A stretch of 8,492 nucleotides of DNA from assembly GCA_011390085.1 (NCBI GenBank), contig JAABTB010000079.1, positions 1 to 8,492 of the forward strand, written 5' to 3'. Of this stretch, positions 1 through 6,203 are shown piece by piece; position 1 is the stretch's first letter; each line of letters opens with the position of its first letter. Under the pieces are notes generated by a model, which made no database searches, was not told the DNA's origin, and saw only the letters and a list, made by a program, of their open reading frames with translations. Origin of the DNA: Desulfobacula sp. Lineage in GTDB: Bacteria; Desulfobacterota; Desulfobacteria; Desulfobacterales; Desulfobacteraceae. Position numbers and translations under genes: made by a program.

Positions 1-703
1 TCAAATGAATAGAACTGTTTTGCCGGACGGCCGTGTCTTCCCCGGGAGGGTGAACCAGCTCAAAGGGAGTCTCCCGGCGGCTGAGGCCGGCAATGATCTG
101 AAGGGGATCCTTTCCGGATTTGAGTTCATTATAGGTCTCAGCAATCTTCAACAGGGCGTTCAAGCCCGAATCACTTGATTCGCTGTTCATGAACGAGGCA
201 AGGCTCATATTGCGGGCCTCGGTTTGAAGATCGGCTGCTAAATCGAGGATTTCCGTGTTTGTCGACAGGCGGCTGAAGGCTGCTTTGAAAGTCTCGTCAC
301 TGTTCAATTGCTTTTCAAGGGCTGCCTTTTGGGAAAAGCTCTCTTTTATGACGATCTTTCCCTTGGCATTCAATGAAAGGGAAACGGTCTGGTTTTCATC
401 AACCCCCAATTCCTCCATGGCGGATTCAAGGCTTGCCCGGATGGTTTCCTCGTCGGAATCCGCCGCGGTCTGAAAATCTTCTCTGGAGAGCTTGCCTGTG
501 GGCGGTAGGCCCAGGGCCTCCCTCAGCCTTGCCACGCCGACATCGCTGGAGAGGGTGACCTTATCCTTTTGTATGGCCTGGCTTTCCGCCGAGGCGGTCT
601 TGCCGGAGGTTTTGGCAGTGTCTGCCGGTTTGATGACGCTCCTCTTGTCCCTAAGATAGAGGTCGTTTGTCCTATAGGTCTTTATCGTGTCCACAGTTGC
701 CAT
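1..703 (-). CDS. Unrecognised cysteine-free protein, 3' end beyond the window
   Basis: Reading leftward from an ATG at 703, the frame stays open for 234 codons to base 2, so the gene continues past the left edge. The TGA formed by bases 3-1 is out of frame. An AGGAGA ribosome binding site (711-716) lies 7 nt before the ATG, and a sigma-54 promoter lies further upstream. The protein begins MATVDTIKTYRTNDLYLRDK. It has no signal peptide, no membrane segment, and no Cys or Trp in the visible part. Residues 25-48 are low-complexity (Ala/Ser/Thr/Lys). Residues 48-62 (KVTLSSD followed by VARLREAL) faintly resemble the KVxLSS region of FlgM-like or flagellum-exported proteins. The rest is acidic and mostly helical, rich in Glu, Leu and Ser. 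I do not recognise the family. A flagellar or exported role would fit the promoter and the composition, but that is only inference. Confidence 0.8.
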   Translation of the reverse strand, partial: MATVDTIKTYRTNDLYLRDKRSVIKPADTAKTSGKTASAESQAIQKDKVTLSSDVGVARLREALGLPPTGKLSREDFQTAADSDEETIRASLESAMEELGVDENQTVSLSLNAKGKIVIKESFSQKAALEKQLNSDETFKAAFSRLSTNTEILDLAADLQTEARNMSLASFMNSESSDSGLNALLKIAETYNELKSGKDPLQIIAGLSRRETPFELVHPPGEDTAVRQNSSIHL

Positions 704-753
704 GAACGGGTCTCCTAACGAATTGTTGTTTAAACCGTCGCTATGGATAATTT

Positions 754-769
754 TGCAAATCCCGTGCCC
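754..769 (-). promoter_or_regulatory. Sigma-54 (RpoN) -24/-12 promoter
   Basis: On the minus strand the sequence reads GGGCACGGGATTTGCA. The RpoN consensus is TGGCACG-N4-TTGC(A/T), and every consensus base matches except the first T. The spacing between the -24 GG and the -12 GC is exact. The predicted start of transcription is near 743, giving a leader of about 40 nt that contains the AGGAGA ribosome binding site of the gene starting at 703. A 10-bp palindrome TTTCCGGAAA (774-783) lies just upstream and could be part of an activator site, although it is closer than a typical enhancer. Confidence 0.72.
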
Positions 770-870
770 CGATTTTCCGGAAACCGGATTGATTTACACC
801 CGAGACAGATGTTACACAAATCATCAAAAGTCTATATTTATTTAATAATTTATTTTTTCCATATAGATAG

Positions 871-3042
871 ATGTCTTACCGTAAACGTATTGAAAAACCA
901 AACGCCTACGAGTATAGTTCTTTCATGCGACTCCGGATCATCATATTGATTCTTTCCTTATTGGCTTTTTTATCGGCTTCGGCCGGTGGGTTTTTATATT
1001 ATCATTCCTTTAGAAGTTCAGCCCTGGAAAAAATTGAAACCGATGCCTTATCCCGCCTCAACCTGTTGGCAGACCAGCTTTCTTTCTATCTTTCCGAACA
1101 TAAAAAACCGGTCAGGACCCTTTCCGGAATAAAAGAATTAAGAACCGCCCTTGAAATTCCTGGTCCTGAGTCAATTGATCGAGCAAACCAGATCCTTGAT
1201 CATTTTACGGCATCCCTTGGCCTTGAAGTCAGCTATCTCATGGATAAAAGCGGAATCACCCTTTGTTCCAGCAATCGAAATACGGAAAGCAGTTTTGTGG
1301 GGAATGATTTTTCTTTCAGGCCCTATTTTCAAAATGCCGTTAAAGGAATCCCGGCAACCTATCTGGCCCTCGGCACAACCTCCAGAATAAGGGGGGTCTA
1401 CCACTCACATCCGGTTTATGATTCGTCTCAAACCGTAATTATCGGCGTTGCCGTCATCAAGGCATCGGCAGAATTTGTCGAAACAAAACTGTTTCGGGCT
1501 TCCGATGAAATTCTCCTTTTCGTGGACCCCAACGGCCTTATTTTCATTTCAAACAGGGATGAATTCAGGTTTAAGCTCTTATTTGAAACCGTAGAAGAAA
1601 AGACCCGGCAGATTATAGATTCAAGGCAATTTGGCGATGGTCCCTGGCCCTCGACCGGATTTCTAAGAGCCCCCAAAGGGGAGGTGACCGATAAGAACCG
1701 GGAAAAATATCTTTTTTCCAGCCTGGATGTGAAAAATTATCCCGGCTGGAAAATCATCAGCTTAAGAAATTACAAAGATATTGGAAAACTATTGTCAGAA
1801 CCTTTTTTCAGAGTGATCGGGCCTGCCGTCACCTCCATCCTGATATTGACAGGGATACTGGTATTGATCCTTTACCATCTGGGAATAAAGGAAATCACCA
1901 AACGGAAAAAAGCTGAAAAAGAATTAAGGCTCAGCGAAGAGCGATACCGGTACATCTATCATAAAACCCCGGTTATGCTTCATTCAATAGACACCGAAGG
2001 CGCCATCATCCACGTTTCCGACCACTGGGTGGAAATAATGGGATATGGCAGAGAAGAAGTGGTCGGCAAACAGCTCATCAGCTTTTTCACACCTGAATCG
2101 AAGAAATATGCGGTTTCCGTAGTCTTTCCCGAATTTTTCAGAACCGGTTTTTGTAAGGATATCCCCTATTCCTATATCCAAAAAAATGGGGAGATCATGG
2201 ATATCATGCTGTCATGCTATGGGGTCAGAGATGAAACCGGAAAAATTATCCAATCTCTTGCCGTCAGCGTCGATGTTACGGAAAAAAACCGGGACCGAAA
2301 AGAATTGCAGATCGCAAAGGAAAAACTCTCCCAGTATTCTCTTGACCTGGAACAGCAGGTCAAAAAGCGGACAACCCAGCTCGAAAAAACCCAGAATAAC
2401 CTGAAAAACCTATCCAAGAATATCATCGCGTCCCAGGAAAGGGAAAAGGCCCTGGTTGCCCGGGAGCTTCATGACCATCTCGGGCAGGTGCTGACAGCCT
2501 TGAGAATTGATGCCGTATGGATTGAAAAAATTCTTTCCGGAGTTCATCCGGAGGCCCAGGTCAGGGTCTTGAAAATGTGTTCCCTGATTGATGATACCAT
2601 CAATGATGTCAGGGCCATGGCCTATCGCCTGAGACCCAGGGTTTTGGACGATCTGGGGCTTTCCGATGCCTTGGAATCCCTTTTGGCGGATTTTGAAAAA
2701 AGATCTGATGTGTCCTGTGTTTTCAAAGGCGGAATCATTCCAGATATTGATGACACCCTGGCCACAGCCCTTTACCGGATCGGCCAGGAAGCGGTAACCA
2801 ATGCCCTGCGGCATTCCGGCGCCACCACCATCACGGTTGAACTCACAACCGATGAAGAAGGTATTGTTCTGACCATAGCGGATAATGGGATCGGGTTTGA
2901 CCCCCTGAGCCATAAAGGGGTAAAGCGCTTTGGTCTTGAAGGGATGAAAGAGCGGGCCGGTCTTGTGGGCGGGAAACTGGACATCTCTTCTTTGCCTGCC
3001 CATGGAACAACCGTCTGTTGTAAGGTAAAAGTGAAAGGATAA
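871..3042 (+). CDS. Membrane histidine kinase: DctB-like dCache sensor, PAS, HisKA_3-type kinase core
   Basis: This 723-residue sensor kinase has two membrane segments (about 21-44 and 314-338) enclosing an extracytoplasmic domain. That domain has the hallmarks of DctB-type double-Cache sensors of C4-dicarboxylates: SSN at 133-135, SFVGNDFSFRPYFQNAVKG at 141-159, ALGTTSRIRGVYHSHPV at 166-182, and a second lobe with FVDPNGLIFISN at 217-228. A PAS domain follows (about 353-472), then a coiled coil (about 473-525). The dimerisation/phosphoacceptor helix has RELHDHLGQ with His534, typical of HisKA_3 (NarL/DegS-like) kinases. The ATPase has Asn644 (QEAVTNALRHSG), DNGIGFD (671-677) and GLEGMKERAGLVGG (688-701). 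The start is uncertain. ATG 871 lacks a clear ribosome binding site, and an ATG at 925 (residue 19, MRLRIIILILSLL) would begin right at the first membrane helix. It forms an operon with the response regulator 3 nt downstream. The ligand is probably a small carboxylate (inference). Confidence 0.93.
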   Translation: MSYRKRIEKPNAYEYSSFMRLRIIILILSLLAFLSASAGGFLYYHSFRSSALEKIETDALSRLNLLADQLSFYLSEHKKPVRTLSGIKELRTALEIPGPESIDRANQILDHFTASLGLEVSYLMDKSGITLCSSNRNTESSFVGNDFSFRPYFQNAVKGIPATYLALGTTSRIRGVYHSHPVYDSSQTVIIGVAVIKASAEFVETKLFRASDEILLFVDPNGLIFISNRDEFRFKLLFETVEEKTRQIIDSRQFGDGPWPSTGFLRAPKGEVTDKNREKYLFSSLDVKNYPGWKIISLRNYKDIGKLLSEPFFRVIGPAVTSILILTGILVLILYHLGIKEITKRKKAEKELRLSEERYRYIYHKTPVMLHSIDTEGAIIHVSDHWVEIMGYGREEVVGKQLISFFTPESKKYAVSVVFPEFFRTGFCKDIPYSYIQKNGEIMDIMLSCYGVRDETGKIIQSLAVSVDVTEKNRDRKELQIAKEKLSQYSLDLEQQVKKRTTQLEKTQNNLKNLSKNIIASQEREKALVARELHDHLGQVLTALRIDAVWIEKILSGVHPEAQVRVLKMCSLIDDTINDVRAMAYRLRPRVLDDLGLSDALESLLADFEKRSDVSCVFKGGIIPDIDDTLATALYRIGQEAVTNALRHSGATTITVELTTDEEGIVLTIADNGIGFDPLSHKGVKRFGLEGMKERAGLVGGKLDISSLPAHGTTVCCKVKVKG

Positions 3043-3045
3043 GCC

Positions 3046-3684
3046 ATGATAAAAGTATTGCTTGCAGATGATCACAGCATTGTCAGGGAAGGATTGAGAA
3101 AAGTTCTGGAAGACAGCAATGAAATAGAGGTGATTGCCGAGGCAGCAGATGGGGAAACCGCTCTGGATAAAGCCATGCATTATAAACCGGACGTGGCTGT
3201 CATTGACATCTCCATGCCCGGAATGGACGGCCTTGAGGTGGTTACAAGGCTCTCGAATTATTGTTCAGGCGTGCCGGTGCTTATCTTGACCATGCACGAT
3301 GAAGAGCAATATGTCATAAGGGCCATTGAGGCCGGGGCCATGGGATATGTCACAAAACAATCCGCTCCGGAGCAACTGGTGGCGGCAGTTAAAAAAATCC
3401 ATGGCGGCGGAAGATATCTTACGGAAAAAGCCGGTGAGGCCCTTGCCCTGCGGGTGATCCGCGGCACGAAAACCCAGACTCTTACTGAATCCCTGTCCAT
3501 GAGGGAATTGCAGGTCTTAAGAAGACTGGCCCTGGGTGCCACAAACCGGGAAATTGCCGTTTCCTATAATATCAGCATCAAAACCGTGGATACCTATCGA
3601 TCAAGAATTTTAAAAAAATTAAATTTAAGAAATAACGCTGAATTATCCAGATATGCGATCCAGAACAAGCTTGTGGAATTATGA
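3046..3684 (+). CDS. NarL/FixJ-family response regulator with LuxR-type HTH
   Basis: This 212-residue regulator is the evident partner of the preceding kinase. The receiver domain (1-120) has the acidic pair Asp8/Asp9, phosphoacceptor Asp54 (VIDISMPGMDG), Thr82 and Lys104. A LuxR/GerE helix-turn-helix spans about 149-206, with the typical sequence SMRELQVLRRLALGATNREI followed by SIKTVDTYRSRILKKL. The length is normal for the family. The start is fixed by an AAAGGA ribosome binding site (3034-3039) 6 nt before the ATG, placed inside the last codons of the kinase, so translation is probably coupled. Regulators of this type usually activate sigma-70 promoters. The nearby TAXI transport operon is the most plausible target, but this is inferred from position and sensor type. 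The stop is 1 nt from the end of the opposing MarR gene. Confidence 0.95.
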   Translation: MIKVLLADDHSIVREGLRKVLEDSNEIEVIAEAADGETALDKAMHYKPDVAVIDISMPGMDGLEVVTRLSNYCSGVPVLILTMHDEEQYVIRAIEAGAMGYVTKQSAPEQLVAAVKKIHGGGRYLTEKAGEALALRVIRGTKTQTLTESLSMRELQVLRRLALGATNREIAVSYNISIKTVDTYRSRILKKLNLRNNAELSRYAIQNKLVEL

Positions 3685-3685
3685 T

Positions 3686-4138
3686 CTATCGATTCAGCTT
3701 GTCAAAATTTGTAAATATCTTATTCAGAGTGGCCCTGCATTGGATAATGTCATCCGGCTCGATTCCCTGTTCAGCTTCCTTCAAGAGATCCTCAACAATG
3801 TCAATGAGATCGGTTTTGAATTCTTTGGCCTTATGGGTCAGGTAGACCAGCTTGCTTCGTTTGTCAGTCCTGTCCGGGATTCTTAAAACCATATTCTTCT
3901 TTTCAAGGACATTCAACAGTCTTGTGATGGCGGCCTTGTCCTTGACGGCAATATTGGCCAGTTCCTGCTGGGTCTGCCCGTCTCTTCGATAAAGATGAAC
4001 CAGAATGCTCCATTGCTCATAGCTTACGTCAAAACCGGCCGTTGAAAATTTATTGGTCAGCCGTTTCATGATGGATCTGGAGGTGCGGCCCACGAGATAT
4101 GCGATGGACGAATCAATGACCTTTTCAAATATTTCCAT
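3686..4138 (-). CDS. MarR-family transcriptional regulator
   Basis: The protein has 150 residues, normal for MarR regulators, which bind DNA as dimers and are usually released by small aromatic ligands or oxidation. The winged helix-turn-helix is clear: QTQQELANIAVKDKAAITR at 55-73 forms the helix-turn-helix, and the wing carries the family signature DRTDKR (89-94) followed by SKLVYLT. Helices at both ends (about 5-32 and 104-148) would form the dimer interface. One cysteine (Cys134) lies in the C-terminal helix, too little to call it a redox sensor. The ATG at 4138 has no strong ribosome binding site; a candidate -10 box (TATACA) ends only 12 nt upstream, so the mRNA may have almost no leader. 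The gene is convergent with the response regulator and reads in the same direction as the TRAP operon, but the terminator at 4281-4326 separates them. Targets are unknown; autoregulation is likely by family habit. Confidence 0.93.
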   Translation of the reverse strand: MEIFEKVIDSSIAYLVGRTSRSIMKRLTNKFSTAGFDVSYEQWSILVHLYRRDGQTQQELANIAVKDKAAITRLLNVLEKKNMVLRIPDRTDKRSKLVYLTHKAKEFKTDLIDIVEDLLKEAEQGIEPDDIIQCRATLNKIFTNFDKLNR

Positions 4139-4150
4139 ATAATCAATTCT

Positions 4151-4179
4151 TGTATAGTGTTAAACCCAAATTTAAACAA
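4151..4179 (-). promoter_or_regulatory. Candidate promoter and operator of the MarR gene
   Basis: On the minus strand TTGTTT (4174-4179) and TATACA (4151-4156) are separated by 17 bp, a sigma-70-like arrangement of moderate quality. The spacer and part of the -35 box hold an inverted repeat, TTAAA-N6-TTTAA (4160-4175), of a size that MarR dimers commonly bind, and a direct repeat TTAAAC (4160-4165 and 4172-4177). Binding there would block the promoter, which suggests autorepression. The repeats are short and AT-rich, so chance is a real alternative. Confidence 0.35.
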
Positions 4180-4188
4180 TCAGTAATT

Positions 4189-4218
4189 TTGATCCTGCTT
4201 GTAAATTTACCTTATAAT
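4189..4218 (+). promoter_or_regulatory. Candidate sigma-70 promoter facing a gene-free stretch
   Basis: On the plus strand TTGATC (4189-4194) and a perfect TATAAT (4213-4218) are 18 bp apart. The spacer contains the perfect 10-bp palindrome GTAAATTTAC (4201-4210). No convincing coding sequence follows; the next structure is the hairpin at 4285-4326. If active, it would produce a short non-coding transcript starting near 4225. The region is AT-rich, so a chance match is possible. Confidence 0.3.
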
Positions 4219-4280
4219 GAAGCCGTTTTCATCTTACTATGGTATAAAACCGTTGATGATGCAACTAATTTTTTAGAGGA

Positions 4281-4326
4281 TAAAAAATTTCCCCCGGCAG
4301 TATCCAACCCCTGCCAGGGGAAATTT
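4281..4326 (-). terminator. Rho-independent terminator of the TRAP-TAXI operon
   Basis: Two 16-nt arms (4285-4300 and 4311-4326) enclose a 10-nt loop. In the minus-strand RNA all 16 positions pair, with one G-U wobble; in the plus-strand RNA the same position is a C-A mismatch. The 3' arm on the minus strand runs into a T tract (complement of 4282-4287). It begins 48 nt beyond the stop codon of the permease gene, as expected for the end of that operon. In the plus direction the stem is weaker and the T run is poor. Confidence 0.85.
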
Positions 4327-4374
4327 CAGCTTTTATACGGCAGAAATGCAAAAATAAGCAATACAAAAAGCTTG

Positions 4375-6105
4375 CTAGGCCGGAGTTTTCTTTAGAAACC
4401 GTTTTATATAAATGATCCAGTAGCCGCTGAGGATGTAGGCATAGGCCCAGGTTCCAAAGAATATGAGTACAAAGGCCTTGATAATATCCGTTGTGGTTCC
4501 GTCTAAGGAGAAAGCAGGTACATACCCAAATAGAAAGGGGGCCAGATAGAGAAATTTTGCAAATTTAAAGGAGGTAAAAGCGGTTTTCCACATATTGGCC
4601 TTTGCAATGGTGGCACCGGCAAAGGCGGCAATACAGACCGGCGGCGTGATATTGGAATCCTGGGACAACCAGTAAACAATCATATGGGCGGCAATTTGAT
4701 TGACCCCGAGATGGGTCAGGGCCGGAACCGCCACCACGGCTGTGACCAGATAGGCTGCCGTCACGGGTACGCCCATGCCCAGAACAAGGGATGCCAGGGC
4801 AATCAAAAAAATGGTCAGCACCAAGGAACCGCCGGCCAGCTCGATCATAATATCGGCAAAGGTGAGGATGAGTCCGGAAAAAGTCAGAACCCCGATGATA
4901 ATCCCGATGACCCCCACGGTAGCGCCTATATTGAGACTGTTTTCAGCGCCTTCCCGGGCGGCTTGGATAAATCTCCGGGGCGTGATCCTCGTCTCTTTTT
5001 TGACATAACTGATGACCAGACAGGAACCAAGGCCAAGGATGGCGGAATAGCCCGGAGAATAGCCATAGAGCATAAAAATGGTGATGACAACCAGGGGAAG
5101 GATGTAAAACCATTCCTTTTTAAAGATTTCCATGGCTGAAAATTCCGATCGTTCACCCACGATATTATCTTTTTTAGCCTCGTAATGCACCATGCAGAAC
5201 ACACTGAAAAAATACATGAGGGCCGGAAAAATGGCGATGAGCATGATCTTTGAATAGGGTACGCCGGTCAGTTCTGCCATGATAAATCCGCCGGCCCCCA
5301 TGACAGGGGGCATGAACATGCCGCCGATGGAGGCCGCCGGCTCGATGGCGCCGGCCACATGGGGCTTGAATCCGGCCTTTTTCATCATGGGAATGGTGAA
5401 CATGCCTGTGGACACTGTATTGGCAATGGCTGATCCGGAAATGGACCCAAACAATCCCGAGGCAATCACCGATACTTTTCCGGGACCCCCGATCTTATGG
5501 CCCACGGCGGCAAGGGGCCAGTCGATGAAAAATTTCTGGGCCCCGCTTTTTTCAAGAAAAGCGCCAAAGAGCACAAACAAAAGGACATAGGTGGCCAGGA
5601 CATTGGCCATGATACCGAAAATCCCGTCGCTTTTATAAAAAATATTGATGCACAATTCCGTAAACGGGGCACCGGCATGGGAAACCAGGTCCGGTGCCAT
5701 GTGGCCGTAAACGCCGTATATCAGCATGACGGCACCGATGAAGACAAAAATATTGCCCACCACCCGTCTTGCCAGTTCAATCCCGATCAATACGCCGATG
5801 ATGGCAAACACCATGTCCGTGCTTGTTTCCGCCCCGGTCCGGTAATTGATGACTTCAAAATTATAGATCCAGTAAGAAATGGACGCAATGGAAAGAAGAA
5901 TAAGGATATAATCCACAATCCTCATTATTTTTGATTTGGATTTGTATAAAAGGAAGACAAGAATATAGGTGATAATCACATAAATTCCCCTGTGATACTG
6001 GGTGGCCATGGGCTTAATCACTGCTGCATAGGCGTAGAATAAAACCAGAAACACGGATAATACGTCAAAAAAGATCTGTTCAATTTTATTTAGCTTATCG
6101 TACAC
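4375..6105 (-). CDS. TRAP transporter permease, fused DctQ-DctM type (TAXI system)
   Basis: This 576-residue, strongly hydrophobic protein fits the 4TM/12TM fused permeases that work with TAXI binding proteins: an N-terminal DctQ-like part (helices within about 10-130) joined to the DctM-like large subunit. Such permeases use the sodium gradient to import organic acids. Diagnostic stretches include GSISGSAIANTVSTG (220-234), EPAASIGGMFMPPVMGAGG (255-273), GMGVPVTAAY (443-452) and SQDSNITPPVCIAAFAGA (481-498). The two Gly/Ser/Asn/Pro-rich hairpins are those expected to form the substrate and sodium site. It is somewhat shorter than many fused TAXI permeases, mainly near the N-terminus, but no core motif is missing. 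Translation starts at GTG (6105), supported by AGGAAGG 5 nt upstream. It follows the binding-protein gene by 98 nt, with a hairpin between them, and ends before a terminator. The substrate is not evident. Confidence 0.93.
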   Translation of the reverse strand: MYDKLNKIEQIFFDVLSVFLVLFYAYAAVIKPMATQYHRGIYVIITYILVFLLYKSKSKIMRIVDYILILLSIASISYWIYNFEVINYRTGAETSTDMVFAIIGVLIGIELARRVVGNIFVFIGAVMLIYGVYGHMAPDLVSHAGAPFTELCINIFYKSDGIFGIMANVLATYVLLFVLFGAFLEKSGAQKFFIDWPLAAVGHKIGGPGKVSVIASGLFGSISGSAIANTVSTGMFTIPMMKKAGFKPHVAGAIEPAASIGGMFMPPVMGAGGFIMAELTGVPYSKIMLIAIFPALMYFFSVFCMVHYEAKKDNIVGERSEFSAMEIFKKEWFYILPLVVITIFMLYGYSPGYSAILGLGSCLVISYVKKETRITPRRFIQAAREGAENSLNIGATVGVIGIIIGVLTFSGLILTFADIMIELAGGSLVLTIFLIALASLVLGMGVPVTAAYLVTAVVAVPALTHLGVNQIAAHMIVYWLSQDSNITPPVCIAAFAGATIAKANMWKTAFTSFKFAKFLYLAPFLFGYVPAFSLDGTTTDIIKAFVLIFFGTWAYAYILSGYWIIYIKRFLKKTPA

Positions 6106-6110
6106 AATTG

Positions 6111-6117
6111 CCTTCCT
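6111..6117 (-). promoter_or_regulatory. Ribosome binding site fixing the GTG start of the permease
   Basis: AGGAAGG on the minus strand is 5 nt before the GTG at 6105. No in-frame ATG nearby has a comparable site, so this motif decides the unusual start codon. Confidence 0.8.
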
Positions 6118-6163
6118 GTTTTCTTAAAAAAATTGATCCCATAAAAGGGCTTTCCAGGCTGAA

Positions 6164-6195
6164 GAAGCGGGATAATTTTGAATTTATCCCGCTTC
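6164..6195 (-). promoter_or_regulatory. Intercistronic hairpin between binding-protein and permease genes
   Basis: GAAGCGGGATAA (6164-6175) and TTATCCCGCTTC (6184-6195) form a perfect 12-bp stem with an 8-nt loop, 8 nt beyond the stop of the solute-binding-protein gene. On the minus strand no T tract follows, so a complete terminator is unlikely. Hairpins in this position commonly protect the upstream message from 3' exonucleases or cause partial termination. Either would give more binding protein than permease, the ratio usual for binding-protein-dependent uptake. Confidence 0.7.
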
Positions 6196-6203
6196 CTGAC
6201 AGG

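Noticed and set aside
255..558. Two short plus-strand frames within 1-703
   Set aside because: The opposite strand carries one continuous frame with a promoter and ribosome binding site; the short frames are its shadows.
790..823. TGATTT...AAATCA inverted repeat upstream of the kinase, considered as an FNR/CRP site
   Set aside because: The half-sites are 22 bp apart instead of the 4-6 bp expected for that family, and the match is only 6 bp.
743..949. 68-codon plus-strand frame upstream of the kinase
   Set aside because: It covers promoter-like AT-rich DNA, overlaps the kinase start, lacks a ribosome binding site, and its product has no sensible composition.
2410..3180. 256-codon open frame on the minus strand across the kinase/regulator junction
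   Set aside because: It lies entirely antisense to two clearly recognised genes, has no recognisable domain, and shows low-complexity composition typical of a shadow frame.
4281..4326. Hairpin considered as a riboswitch or mobile-element end
   Set aside because: It is a simple stem with a T tract at the end of an operon; a terminator explains it fully.
4150..4395. 81-codon plus-strand frame in the MarR/permease spacer
   Set aside because: It runs through the terminator hairpin into the end of the permease gene, has no ribosome binding site, and shows no similarity to a known protein.
4684..5139. 151-codon open frame on the plus strand inside the permease gene
   Set aside because: It is rich in Gly, Asn, Gln and Asp with no hydrophobic core or motif, as expected for the antisense of a membrane-protein gene; the permease reading is unambiguous.
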